From: Biscogniauxia marginata | Lineage: Eukaryota > Ascomycota > Sordariomycetes > Xylariales > Xylariaceae | Length of the DNA: 64,000 nt | Assembly (NCBI GenBank): GCA_022695795.1 | Contig: MU404071.1 | Span: 248,001-312,000 of the forward strand | Direction of reading: 5' to 3' | Shown here: in pieces, positions 35,711 through 47,935 of the stretch | How the letters are laid out: every line of letters begins with the position of its first letter | Position numbering within the stretch: position 1 is the stretch's first letter | Notes under the pieces: generated by a model | Seen by the model: the letters and a program-made list of their open reading frames with translations, nothing else | The model's database searches: none | What the model was told of the DNA's origin: nothing | Program-made: the position numbers and the translations under genes

Positions 35711-36943
35711 ATGAGTTACGGATCGCCGTACGGATCCACGCCTCATCGGGGTGATGGGGCCTACTACTACGACGTGAATAGCCCCTCACCTACGCCGTCG
35801 CCTCATCACTACCACTTCTACCCAGCAAAGACCCCCCAGCGACCGGCGACTCGTGCTCATGTTCGCGGTGCTAGCTCCGGCTACAACGACTACCGACCGT
35901 CGACGGCCTTCTCGCCGCGATACACAAGCACCGGCGAATACGCCACCGGCCCAAGCCCGAAAGTGAGTTCGCGAAAGCAAAGTTTCTCAAAGGGGGCGAT
36001 TTATAATCATTCCACACCGAAGCGCGAACGCCGCAGCTCCTACTCCTACTATCGGGCCTCTCATGGGGATTCTGATGAGGACGAGATAATCGAGGTCGAC
36101 GGCGTCACTTACGTGTTGCCCGCACAGTCTAGAAGTCACAACAGACAAAGAGACTTTTACTATACTACTCGTCCGGGACATAGCACTGATTACCACTACT
36201 ACGCGCAGGGCTTTCCGTCATATTACGAGAAAGAGAAGACCGAGTATACTCGTTACGAGGACTTGCCGCCTCGCTCGGCCACTCGGCTAGGTCATCACTC
36301 TCACTCTCGTCGTCCATCGGGGCCTGTGCCCCTTCAGCGCCCCGCGACCACCCGCCCTTCCAGCTCTCAGCAGAAGAAGGCTGCCGTCGCCGTTCCGGTC
36401 GCAACGGAGGCCGATGCCAAGAAGCACCGCATCCCCGCCGGCTACTCACTGAAGAACTGGGACCCGACTGAGGAACCCATCATGCTCTTGGGCAGTGTGT
36501 TTGACTCGAACTCTTTAGGAAAGTGGATTTACGACTGGACCGTGTATCACCATGGACCAGCCACGCCCATGTCAGACATGGCCGGTGAGCTATGGCTACT
36601 TCTCATCCAGCTCTCTGGCAAGATAAAGCGCTCCGAGGAGGTTGTCCCACAGGTTAGAGCCCAGGAGAACAGAGAGATGATCGAGGACTTTATTGAGTCT
36701 GGCGAGCGCCTGACGGACAAGCTCCGAATCCTGCTCAAGAGATGCGAGACGCCCATGCTCAAGGCCAACAAGAAGAAGGAAGCCGCGCAGCTAGGCAAGA
36801 ACTCGGGCATTGAGTTTGTCGAGACACTCTTTGGTCGTGAACGTGAGCTCGAGAAGACGGAGCGATTCATGCAATCCGTGCGCCTCTGGAATCTGCGCTT
36901 TGATGCCAACTGCGAGGACATCTTGAAGAGGCCAACCCAATAG
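35711..36943 (+). CDS. Conserved fungal protein with Tyr/Ser/His-rich N-terminus and helical C-terminus
   Basis: A single uninterrupted frame gives 410 residues from ATG 35711 (MSYGSPYGSTPHRGDG). An in-frame ATG at 35669 would add 14 residues but the inner start has the better AAG-ATG-AG context. Residues 1-235 are disordered and rich in Tyr, Ser, His, Pro and Arg, with an acidic patch GDSDEDEIIEVDG. From about 245 the chain becomes ordered: AGYSLKNWDPTEEPIMLLGS, then SLGKWIYDWTVYHHGPATP, then amphipathic helices to WNLRFDANCEDILKR. In filamentous ascomycetes such proteins are usually labelled 'vegetative cell wall protein gp1', a name based on composition only; no signal peptide is present, so I doubt a wall location. 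Function unknown. Confidence 0.82.
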   Translation: MSYGSPYGSTPHRGDGAYYYDVNSPSPTPSPHHYHFYPAKTPQRPATRAHVRGASSGYNDYRPSTAFSPRYTSTGEYATGPSPKVSSRKQSFSKGAIYNHSTPKRERRSSYSYYRASHGDSDEDEIIEVDGVTYVLPAQSRSHNRQRDFYYTTRPGHSTDYHYYAQGFPSYYEKEKTEYTRYEDLPPRSATRLGHHSHSRRPSGPVPLQRPATTRPSSSQQKKAAVAVPVATEADAKKHRIPAGYSLKNWDPTEEPIMLLGSVFDSNSLGKWIYDWTVYHHGPATPMSDMAGELWLLLIQLSGKIKRSEEVVPQVRAQENREMIEDFIESGERLTDKLRILLKRCETPMLKANKKKEAAQLGKNSGIEFVETLFGRERELEKTERFMQSVRLWNLRFDANCEDILKRPTQ

Positions 36944-39900
36944 ATCCCCCATGGAGTTTTACCTGGCACCTCCTTTTTCCCCTTCACATTAGGATCCCTC
37001 TCACACTAGGATCTTACCCTCCGCTGGTGCCACCTTCTACAGGACCGTTTTCTTTCGTCTATAACCCCCATTTTATCGGATGGCACGCCCATCGTGTACC
37101 ACTAGGAACTGATTTTCCTTGTTTGGGTCATTTGGTCATTTCCGGAGTCGTGCCTCATACCCAGGATGTCCTTGTCGGAATTTCCTACTTTATACCTTGT
37201 CATAATACATACCGCCTCGGGGCAAATCTAACATGCATCACGGGGAGAGCGGCTCGGACTTTCCTATCTCATGTTTTCGCTTTTGAGATACCCACCATAC
37301 CAAGAGAGGAGAGCGCAAACTATTTTCTTACTACCTCGCCGCGCAAGCAGTTGAACGAGCACACGAGCGATATATCAGTTTTGGGGGTACTGTTAGGACT
37401 TCAAAAGTTGATCTTGTTTTTTTTCTTAATCATGGTTATGGGGTTCCTGGGTTTCACTACTCTGGCAGCCAGCAATACTTGCAGTCGGGCTGGATAATTG
37501 TCGAAGCTATCAGAGCTTAATATGAATGCTGTTATTGCTGCAGGATCAGGTCACTCCAGATATCATTTTGCGCGCAAGGATTCGCAGGGAGACACTGCAA
37601 GGCGTTTTGTTGACGTGGTCATTTGCTTTCTTATTTACTATCACATGTATAGAGAGCGCCTCCCAGAGCGTTTCAAGTTTTTGGCTTCGGGTTTTTACTG
37701 GGCTGGATATACCCCCTTCATTTATTAGTAGTAGATGGATAGTTTTCAAACATCTAGAAAAGTTCCCTTCATTGATTATCTTTTCTCCAATGGCGTGACT
37801 ACATCCAAGTCCCATTGAAACTCGAAGTATGGGACGGACCTACGCAAGGTCTGCTAACCATGAATGCATTATGCTGGGTGCTTAGATATGTGTTTACATC
37901 TCGCCATCAAACTGACCGGCCAGTGACCAATGCTCAGAGGCCATCTACGACGTTCCTTCTAATGCAAGGCTCCTGCTGTGATGGCCTCTTTGGTGGAATA
38001 TCATATGCCAAGACGCAAGGCTGAGGAACAGGGCGGACTGGATGGTGGTCTGATGGCTCACACGAGGGTTCAATCAAGAACACCCACAACATGCGCAACA
38101 TATAGGTAGTATAGGTATCATCGTTAGTATAGCACAATCCACGGTAAATTCTAGGTATCCCTTCCATCGTGTATAAAGCTGACTACTAAGTGTTCTGGTT
38201 GGGGGAAAGGAAACGCATAGAATCTGCCAGGATTAGTAATGTTCCTGTGTTCCTGATCCTGATCCTTGTTGGGTACGGTACAGTCAGACGAGATATTCAG
38301 TGCCAAGCTCCAATGAATCTTTTTTTTTCCTACCCAACCATTTTTCTTTTTTGGGTACCAACATCGTCTCATTTTTGTAAATCAAAACAACGATCCTGAA
38401 TGAAAATTTTATTTTATTTTATTTCCATAATAGTATCAGATCGTCAAAGAAGAAAAACATGCCGACAATAAAAATTCACCGAGGCAGAGTCTCCCTAGAT
38501 AACTCACAGTTCAGAATTCCTTCCCGATCAACTCGTCTCTGATACAACCCAATTTCCCGCCTCTCCGGTGGCTGTTTTATCGGGAAGAGAAAAATTTTCT
38601 AGTGTAATTGATCCCTTCATGGGTTTTTTTTTCTCTGTACTTTTGTGTGTGCGTCACCCATCTGTATACGCGGAACGAGCGGCCCCCCCTTGTTTGGCCG
38701 AAATTACATCCATGCCCCTAGCCCAGAACTGACTAAGTCAACCGGACGGAGAGAGAGCCTGGAATTGTGTGTGCGCATTGGCATTGCGAAGTCAATCAAT
38801 GGACGGATTGTGATCTTATGCGAATACGCCACGATCCAGTTAGGCGTGAACAAGGCCCAAGACGCGGCCCTTGCTCGCTCGCTCGCACGCACGCACAAAC
38901 ATTTCGAAGACGCTTCCTCCCAGGGAAAGTTTCCTGGAGGGAAAAAGCACGGTAACGAGCCAAGATTGTTTCTTCTGATTCGCTTCGTGTAGGAGGACGT
39001 GCGAACACAGTTCTCGCTACCAATGCGGAAGACTTCCCGCACGTCCTAGCAGACTGACTAGGTACCTACCCATGTACCTACCTACGTTTCTTTTGCTGTT
39101 TAACTATAGCGGCAGCTGTCGACGCCGACCATGGCGGACCCTCACTGTTTAGAAACAAGGGCTTACCTTAGGGTTTGATAGGGTTGCAAAACCTGCTATT
39201 CGGGGCCGGGCTCAGGGGGCTTCTGACAGGCTCATTTAGCGATATTCTCTCCCAGACACATCCGTGCGCGCCCAGATGCAGGTCACCTATCGTGGCCGCA
39301 GTAGGGCTCACGCTCCTCAGCTTGTGCGGGGTGTTCTTTTACCCTCAGTATACACTAGATTTTTCTTTCCTTCTTCGGAGGCCCGTATTATTATTCTCTC
39401 TCGTGTACTCCCGACCACGAGATAATTACAATTTCGTTGTCCCATCGCCAATCATCCTCACTACGGAGTCTACCCGGAGTTGAGTCAGGAGATCAAGTAT
39501 GACGTGACAGCGATCGATGAATCCTCTCTCGGCCTTCACGGACGACAGGTCCTACCTTGCACCTATCGTCTTCTCTCATCTAATCTTGTATACGTAGGTA
39601 GACGCATAAGTAAATCACCCCAAGGAGCCGCGGTCGCACTCTAGTAGGTAATCTCACCCTGTGCCCTGTCCACTCAGATCAGGAAGCGGCTGGGGTGTCT
39701 TTTTTTTGCTATTCATTCATGATCTATCTGTCAGACACGAGAAAAGAAACTTCTCACCCTAAATTGGCAGACTATGGACATAGGTACCTAGCACCATACG
39801 GCCAAATATTTCCCTCCCCCAACGTATGGTTATACGAAGACGGATAAAAGGGCCGCATACTGTGCAAATCGTGGCTGGTGATGTTTCAACCGGTGGGTAG

Positions 39901-42900
39901 CATGGGAGGAACAAGGGGTGTGCGTAGGAAGATCAAACGCGAGTTGAGCACATGCCTGTCTCCTGAGACCTTTCATTTTCGTGGTGGTGTGTTAGTAAAC
40001 CTTGTTTTTCATTTCTGGCCGAAAAGGAAAACATAAGATAGCCAGCCTCCTTGGCACGGGTGTTTTCTCTTCCCAAGCCCAAGACGACTACATTACACAC
40101 TAGAATTTTTTAGCAAGTTCCTTGCATATGCGCCGCCTCCCGGAAGGCTGTCGGAAACTAGAACGGGCTCTATTTTAGTGAACAGGGCCCTCCTAGTGGG
40201 CATGTAAGACATGTTGGGCATCTTTGTTATGTTACGCTGCTTCCTTTCGACTGACACTTCTATCACGGACAAGGGGGGGCCAGTGGCTGGTTCGGATTCC
40301 TCCAATAATGTTGGTCATTCTACGATGGGCGAAGTAAAAAACAAAGTGAGTATGAGTAGTTAGTCAATTAGATAGATACCTGCTACTACTATCACTATCA
40401 CAGCGGCCCCCAACAGGTCATTCAGCAGAGACCATGGCGTTAGTTCGGCGCCTATAATACCATAAACTGGCTTCTATCACAGCTATCACCCGCGACCACG
40501 CGCAGTAGCTTTTTTGCACTTTTGGTGGCTGGCCGGCGTCTGTGTCTCCAATCACCATGTGTGATGAGCCGAAGAGTCCCGGCAGTTGGTCCCAAGGGTG
40601 ACCGGTGAGAGGAAAGAGTAAACTATAGTATGGTCTCGGACAGGTGTGCGGCACGGGGGGCTGGCTGCTGCTGCGAAGTGCATGCATACAGCATACTACT
40701 ACCTACATACGTAGTGTCGCACCGCCTGAGATCAAAATAGCACGCGCACTACTATGCTGACATGCTTCAGCCTTCGAGACACCCTTATCTTACGTTCAGT
40801 ACGAGAAACAAGAGCGAAAAGACAGGTTCTCAGCAAATCAGAATTCCTGACACGAAGTTTCAGCGCGACTACTCCCCCTTTCTAGACATATTCTATGTCG
40901 GAGCTATAGTCTCTCATAAGGCTATTGCCATGTGCAACTACGCCACTCACGCACGTCGATTGACCAGGTCTGAAGGACTAGGTAACTTAAATGGTTAACA
41001 AGGTCGATGCCTGCCGGACCCTCTTGGTTCCCGTTCCCAATTGAGGATCTCTCCATGTTCAGGTTGGCCAATGATGAGTTTAGCCTGAAGTGCTACCTTT
41101 TGCCAACATCCAAGCGGATTGACACCACCAACAATTACTCACAACCGAGTTCACCTACATACCTGACAGGCAGATAGGCAAACAGGCTCCTATACGGAAT
41201 TGGGAGACACAACATCCGCTGTAGCGTAGCGTATAGGTATTGATACCACATCCATCCATCCTCTTCGGATTTCGGGGCGACAGAGAACAAACACGAATGT
41301 GTGAATCGCAGATCGTCTGGAACCGCCCGTTATACAACCTCGCCAACTCACTATCGATAACGTGTATCCCACACCTAGACTCTTTTTTCCGGAAGAGGGT
41401 GACCGGCGGGGAAAGGGGGTTGGTGCCGATTATCTACATACACTATGTACATACATACTTAGACGCATATCAACGGCTACTGACGAGACGGCCTTCTATG
41501 TGTGTATGCAGGTCATCAATTATGGTGTGGTTGGTGACGGGAGAGAAAGGATCTCCGCCAATGATGTCTCGGAATGTGGTTACATCGGCCAAATGCCTCA
41601 TTCGGCCAGTACGTAAGAAAGAACACACATATGTATGATGTCTTATATGCTGCAACGAGAGAGGGACTATCGCACAAAGGAAGCAATAGATCATCGTAGG
41701 CACAACCTTTTTGGGCCTATCGGTCCTCTGTTTCGGTCTAAGTATCCGTTGCAGAGCCTTTATATAGATCTTTTAGTTCTGTTAGTTCCTTTGACTCAAC
41801 ACTACTTACAGATGTTTCTTCAGCAAAAGTCAGCCCCTCGCTGCATAGTAACCCTCCTTATCTTCCTTTCCCCTCAAACCCCTCAGACCCTCCCTTACAC
41901 ACATAAAAAGGAGAGTTACTAATTTTACACTTTTCCACACAACAACTCTCTAGTGAAGGTAGCAGGAGGGAGACGAGGATGGTGTATGGTAGCCGAGTCA
42001 CCGGCGACTATCAATCAGGTTAAAGAGAATGTTTCGCGATCCTGGCCGGTTTCAAGGGTTCAGTCTACGCTGCTACGCGCTACCCTAAGCTGACTCACAG
42101 TTCTTAAAGACCCCCATGCCATCGTATGTACATAATGCACTATGATTAACAATTATACGCCCACATGAATTACACGTGCCGTAGAGAAACCCATACGTCA
42201 TGTCGCCCGGCGGCTCCTAACGATGCTGGACCGATATAGCCGCGTCTTAGGGGGTATACATGGGTCTAGTGGTAGCCATAACTAACTTATATACCCTATA
42301 TAGCTGTTGGAACTTTCATATCGGTAAGGCGGGCTGACACCAGTACTGGGAAAGGGCGGGAGGAGCGCAACGGACCGTGGATGTAGTTATGGCACGATGC
42401 ATTCAAGGCCCGGCGCTTGGAAGGGCGTTATCGTGTTGGTTGGTGTCGTACATGATTTACAATTGCCCCCTGCTAATTCATCTTATCTCATCTCACCACT
42501 CCATTCGCTTTTCTTTATATATATCTACCTGCTTACGCGAGAAAGAGATAGGTATGTATGGCGTTACTCCGCTGAGGTAGTACTCTGTGGCCCCCATCGT
42601 GCTACACTACATTATGGTATGGAAGATGCAGCTTCCCCGTTCATACGAACGGGGTACAGGCGGGGGATAGGGGAGTTTGATCATTATGTGCGACGCATCT
42701 ATGTCTAGTATATCTACACGTTTTCGACAACGGATAGTCGCGGTGAACGACGCAGGTTCCCCTTTTCTCGCAAGTAAGGTATCGGCTGATGGCAGCGTGG
42801 CCCATCTATCTCTTATGCAGGCACACATATTAGTTCCCTTGCAAGAGCACGTAGTTACCTGTTCATTTTAATCTACTGTGCTATGGCTATAGCTCCTGTA

Positions 42901-44148
42901 GTTATCCGTACCTTCGTATACATCGGGGTGGCGAGTATAAGCTTTATTTGGGGCCTGTTAGACGTCGGGAAGGAAGGGAGGCTCGACTCATGCTTACAGT
43001 GTCCAGAGGCGCGGCGAAGGATCTTTAGGTCGGGTCGTAAGGCTGCAGTTTCCGGCCTACTTGGAGGATCTTGATAGTAGATATCTTATTCGATATCTTC
43101 CCTACTGCATATCTTTCTCCACGCCGGGCGATCTCTTACGGGTCGATAGACTTGGAGTAATCATCTTCTGTTCAGGCGAGCAGATGTCTCACGGGTAAAC
43201 ACTCGCCACAAGGATGTAATGTGATATGGGTGCATCGCGGTGCACAACAGATCTAGTGCATAAAAAAGAAAGGATTGGATAACATCCATTCTCATGTAAC
43301 GAGGCTTCAGGACTGACTCATGTATTAGAATAGGCATCACGCTTCTATGGTAGTACGTGTGTTTCCCAATTGGGTCTATTAGGTCAAATGCGTAATACAT
43401 ATATGTGCGTCTGCCTACTCAACACATGGCGTCGTGTAATTGTCGTGGCTTGCTTTAGATGTATTAGTTTCTGTTACACTACTTCAACTAATGTATCATC
43501 AGATAGGGTGTGAGTGACAGCATATCAGAGCCTAACCTTGTGACGAAACATGAGGCGTTGAAGATAGGGTTGCTCTACATCATATGAGCCAACTAGCTAA
43601 AGAGTTTTGGTGAATTACGCATTCCAAATTTTAATAGATGCTATAATACTTTATCTGGAGCAGCTGTAGTACCGTTCGAGTTAATTAATCCTAGAATACC
43701 TAGATACTTAAATCTTATAGGGCAGTTAAGCTGAGTGTTATTAAAGCCACATTCTCAAATGCATTGGGGCTTCTAGTTTAACACCCTTTATCTTTATGTA
43801 AGTTAGTATAGTCGATTCTGGTTAACTAGAAAACCGGAAATAGGCACTAATAATATAATACACACGGATCACGGACGATCCACACTTAATGCTGAGCTAG
43901 CAACTGTAGAATTATATAGGTACTTACTCGGATTATGTATCGAGGCACTCTATGAACAAAAGTTAAATTTCAGCGCAGTGTCTTTTACGTTCTCATCTAC
44001 CTTAGAATAGGGTAACTAAAATACAGGTTATTATTTAGGAGATAGGTATCTATATATCTTCACCCTGGAGGCTCTTGAGTGTACTACAACTCAACAAGTG
44101 AGATGCTTATATCTATATGCATATGGCAAAGTACTAAGGACTGGGAAA
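36944..44148. other. 7.2-kb gene-poor stretch
   Basis: It starts with the probable 3' UTR of the preceding gene. Frames such as 37027-37497 (GTG start) and 41240-41638 have no supporting features. TACCTA words lie at 39060-39087, and a CTCGCTCGCTCGCACGCACG microsatellite is at about 38874-38893. The right part, from about 43.4 kb, is AT-rich. No transposon domains were recognised. Confidence 0.45.
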
Positions 44149-44291
44149 CGTTGAAATACGGAGCTATACGCCCCCTGGTCTCTTATATATATATATAGAG
44201 AGAGACAGATGGGGTTCGCCCATCTGTCCCACAGACTCACCTTGAACTAATACACTTGATGCTATCCTCATATCTTCGTCTCATCTCAACA
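44149..44291 (+). mobile_element. Solo LTR of the same family, copy 2
   Basis: This 143-bp element is flanked by a perfect 5-bp duplication, GGAAA at 44144-44148 and 44292-44296. It starts CGTTGAAATACGG (first base C where copy 1 has T) and ends CTCAACA. It has the same order of parts as copy 1: GAAATA(T/C)GG(G/A)GCTATA box, TATATATATATA, a hairpin (9-bp stem, 44205-44213 with 44219-44227), then a 3' block TTGAACTAATACACTTGAT that differs from copy 1 at only a few bases. The 3' block is more conserved than the middle. No internal element sequence adjoins it. The mutated terminal base suggests an old insertion. Confidence 0.8.
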
Positions 44292-44808
44292 GGAAACTCG
44301 AGGGATGATGTGACAGAACGCTAAGAGGCATCATTAAGGTTGCGGGGTTAGTTTGAATAGGAATTATAGTAGAATTGTGTATAAAAGCGGTTAAGTATAC
44401 CCCGGAAACTCGAGCCGGAGAGCGACCATTGGTAGTTTAATAGTAACCCTATATTCCTATCTACTCTCAGTCTATTATGCACATACCCATTCCCTTAACG
44501 TAAGTCGCTTTAAGAATTATACTAACTCCTGGCGCGTAATTCGTACCGGTAATCGAATGTTTGGATAGCAACGGATGCAAAAATACTTAGCATGATTGCA
44601 AGAGTCACAATAATAAATCAGGAATATCCGAAGAGTTTTATCGACCATCTCGAATTGAATTTGTTCTGCGCAAGATCAATATTTCCGAAACAGCTCAACT
44701 TCAAATTTTCAATCACCTTTACCAATAGACGGGCAGTTATTATTTTGAATAGATAGTATTTGAACTACAGTTGGCGTCTCCCAGAGAGCCTGATCAGTCA
44801 TAGCTACC

Positions 44809-45441
44809 CTATGCTAGCATCTCGACAGCAAAGACCTTCCCATACTCTTGCATCTCGAGCCTCTCCTTCATGTGTTTCCACGTCTTGTAATTATTTTTGA
44901 GCTGTCGCGCCTCAGCCTCTATGCGATCTAGCTCCTCGTAAAACGCGTCGAATTTTTCTGACTCGCCGACGAAAACCCGCTCCTCCAGTCTTTTCTTCTC
45001 CTTCAAGGCATTGATAAGCTCCCTCGCCTTCGGCCCGAGGTCCGCGCCTTTGAATTTCATGCCCCGGCGTGCAATTCGCAGCTCCTCAGACGGTAGGTGG
45101 CCGCCCTGTTGCGGGTTCGCCGCAGCGAGGACGTCGTCGATGCTTGGAAGATAACGCCACACTCCCGGGCTGGGTTTCACTGCCTTCTGCATCGTGAATG
45201 CGCTTGGTTGCTTAGAGGGCATGTAGCGGTGGTAACTAACGATATTACCACAATCGCAAGGGAACGTGCGGGTGGTAATCTGGCAGCAGCCATGTGTTGT
45301 GCAGCTGGGACTCTCGGGAGAACAGCAGCAGCCGTCCGGGACCGCGAATGGGTCTACGACAAGCTCTAATGGCTCTAATGGGTGAGGCATTATCGGACGA
45401 ACATCGCAAGCCAACGTATGGGTGACAATTTTGAGACACAT
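44809..45441 (-). CDS. Cys-rich N-terminus, helical C-terminus; paralogue-like partner of 47135-47935
   Basis: A single exon of 210 residues with a true ATG. The N-terminus MCLKIVTHTLACDVRPIM is shared in pattern with the divergent gene at 47135. Residues about 38-65 are Cys-rich: CCCSPESPSCTTHGCC, eight residues, then CDC, suggesting metal binding or disulphides. The C-terminal half is charged and probably a long helix: ARELINALKEKKRLEERV and DRIEAEARQLKNNYKTWK. There is no signal peptide, so a cytoplasmic or nuclear protein is likely. The MC..I.TH...DVR start is familiar from uncharacterised Sordariomycete proteins; no function is known to me. Confidence 0.7.
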   Translation of the reverse strand: MCLKIVTHTLACDVRPIMPHPLEPLELVVDPFAVPDGCCCSPESPSCTTHGCCQITTRTFPCDCGNIVSYHRYMPSKQPSAFTMQKAVKPSPGVWRYLPSIDDVLAAANPQQGGHLPSEELRIARRGMKFKGADLGPKARELINALKEKKRLEERVFVGESEKFDAFYEELDRIEAEARQLKNNYKTWKHMKERLEMQEYGKVFAVEMLA

Positions 45442-47134
45442 GTTGGGAGTTAGCTAGGTTAACAAGATCTAAGGGAACTACACGGGTTCCCTATCTGGTT
45501 CTATACAATGTATGAGTTGATCAGAAGTTTGATTACAGTAGCAGTGAACACTTGAAAACATGACACTTTATATAGCTTCCTTGGTAGCCTCTTTATATCA
45601 AGTGCACGTTTATTATCTTTCCACCGGGAAGAAAGAGCCTTTGGCTCCGTCGTAGCTAGAGCTTGAGCTGACGGATGACAAAGGGTCACAAGGCGATCAA
45701 AGGAGACCAAAGAGTTCATCTTAGGTCCTCTTAAACAGATTTTGAAGTGCTCGTGAACTACAATACTATTTGTGTAATTATCACCAACGCAACAATACTG
45801 CTCCAACCTCTTAATGTCTTCGGGGAAAGTGACATAGATCAAGCTGTCGATTTTATAACCTTTAACTTGAAACATGGCCGTTAATGAATTTGTAAAACAT
45901 ACATCGTGCTTCCGTTAATGCTGCTTTAGATTACCACTTAATAGATTAGGAGTGGTATATGATCGATTTATTAAACTGTCCCTTGACATTTCTATATTGA
46001 ATGCGTAAAATAACTTTGGTAGAAAAAATGGTTATTGCTCATTAAATATATGCAATAATGGTTTCTACGAGGTATAGCTGGGTAGTCGCGATAATGCTCA
46101 GGCGATTGATACCATCTATACTTTATGGATTTACAATACGGGCTTAATCCTAGAGATTCAGTACAAGCCACAATTAAGAATACCACACTCAGCAGGTTAC
46201 GGTAGACAAAAGGGTTAAGGCTTGCGTGATTTGGTCATGAGGGCCAAGGGTGTGCTGTGTAGCCGCAATGATATTGTCAAGTCCTGTCTGATTCCAAAGG
46301 TATCGAGAGTTACAAGCAACTGAGCCCACCTTACAAAATGCTTCGTCTAATCTGAAGCCGAGGTGTCACAATGGATTATTCGACATGGATTGATAATATG
46401 CAATGTTACCCTGCCACCAGATAACGAACTGCAAGCTTTTATCACGAGACATACACCATTATCTCCCCTTGATACTAAGATAGCAAGAAGGGGAGAAGGG
46501 AGACTGAAAAACCTCGTCCAACTAACAAAGATTATTCCAAAAATGTAATGACTTAAAATCTTACAGTGCTAAAGAAGGCCAACAACAATGCATTTGAACG
46601 TAATGACAATACCTTGTTGCGCGTGACAAAAAAAACCAACAACCTAAACAACGTTCATTCTGTCGACAAAGAGAAGTCCCCTTTTCCGAGACACACGAAG
46701 GTGTGTTCATTGTACGTGAAGCTTCTAATAAAAACTTGTCTCTACCCGCGAGATCTCGAATACAGGAGCTTTTTACTTTACCCTTCCTCTGTCCCTTTCC
46801 ATTTCTTCCTCGTCTGGTCCCTTCTATAACATCTTGATAGCTGTATATATATATATATACATACATAAAGTGACTTTGAAGACCCTGGATACCGTCTGCT
46901 AGATGGTAGACAGGCTAGTATTTTCCCAACATCAGGCAGTCAGAAACCATAACGCCTTTAGAGTCCGAAGACGAAGCCAAGCCGGCCTTGGTATTCTCAC
47001 GAGCCACAGCTCCTAGACGAAACAAACGCACATTAAGGCCCAGGTATAGAACCGGTCATATACGTGGAACACTTATTTCGAGCGTTTTCGCCATAATTTT
47101 GGGGACTGTAAATCTCAGAGAAAAAGACGACGAT
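45442..47134. other. AT-rich divergent intergenic region of the Cys-rich pair
   Basis: It holds the promoters of both divergent genes. A 124-codon minus-strand frame at 45501-45875 has an ATG but no recognisable features. A TA microsatellite is at about 46844-46859. Confidence 0.4.
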
Positions 47135-47935
47135 ATGTGTCGGCGTATCATCACACACCAGATGCACCACGATGTGCGGGTGCCCATGGTCATGAATAGC
47201 GACCCCTGTGGCGAGAAAACTATCTATGCCAACCCGCTGCGTACGCCCTACCACCGGTGCGAGATCTCCCAGCCGTGGCAGAGCCAGTGCATCTCCAACG
47301 GGTTGACCTGCAAGTACCACAGCTGCTGCATGCCGTGGGAGGAGGTGCATTACTGCGCGGAGATGGGGTTCGCTTTCCTCGAGGAGCAGGACTACGACGT
47401 GACGGACGACCTAGAGGAGGAGCTGGCGATGACGCGAGAGCCTGAGGAGTGTGACTACTTCTCCCTCGTGCACTACCACCAGCACCTCCCGTACTTCGGC
47501 GACATGGACGCATACCCTTGGTCGCCTGACCCGTACCAGTACCCTTACTACCCCGAGGGTGCGTACGGTGCGCCCGCGACGTGGCGAGACGACCTCACGC
47601 GGCTTCCCGAGCAATGGTGCACGGGATTTGCGCACGATGCTAAGTACCGGGGTAGCTGGGATGAGCTCTTCTTCCTTGAGTGTGAGACGCTATACGAGGC
47701 GGAGTGCGACGCGCAGACCCAGCGTGCTGTGCTGGCCGACCTAGCAGTTGCAGAAAATCAGGAAGATCACTGCCAGTCATTACCGTCGCCGCCGCCACAA
47801 TGCAACACCACCAACCCTACAGTCGCATGGGATAATCTCCTACGGGCCGAGAAGAGGCTGCGCGAGCAGAGGAAGCTCGTCCACGAACTTACGCAGTGGG
47901 CCCTCGAGCCATGCGGGATGTGTGAGGGGAGGTAG
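47135..47935 (+). CDS. Acidic Cys-rich protein, divergent partner of 44809-45441
   Basis: A single exon from ATG 47135 gives 266 residues; the frame is open upstream to a TTG but without a better ATG. The start MCRRIITHQMHHDVRVPM aligns in pattern with the divergent gene. A second module CKYHSCCMPWEEVHYC has the same C-x2-H-x-C-C-x8-C spacing as that gene (CTTHGCCQITTRTFPC). The middle is acidic and aromatic (EEQDYDVTDDLEEELAM; YPWSPDPYQYPYYPEGAYG). The C-terminus has a helical segment (LLRAEKRLREQRKLVHEL) and ends CGMCEGR. GC content is clearly higher than the AT-rich surroundings. No signal peptide. The spacing suggests Zn or other metal binding, which is inference. Confidence 0.72.
   Translation: MCRRIITHQMHHDVRVPMVMNSDPCGEKTIYANPLRTPYHRCEISQPWQSQCISNGLTCKYHSCCMPWEEVHYCAEMGFAFLEEQDYDVTDDLEEELAMTREPEECDYFSLVHYHQHLPYFGDMDAYPWSPDPYQYPYYPEGAYGAPATWRDDLTRLPEQWCTGFAHDAKYRGSWDELFFLECETLYEAECDAQTQRAVLADLAVAENQEDHCQSLPSPPPQCNTTNPTVAWDNLLRAEKRLREQRKLVHELTQWALEPCGMCEGR

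Noticed and set aside
37027..37497. 156-codon plus-strand frame with hydrophobic end
   Set aside because: Starts with GTG, lies in the 3' flank of the preceding gene and has no protein-like features.
45501..45875. 124-codon minus-strand frame with ATG between the Cys-rich genes
   Set aside because: No recognisable features, AT-rich codons and no related sequence nearby; could be real but unsupported.
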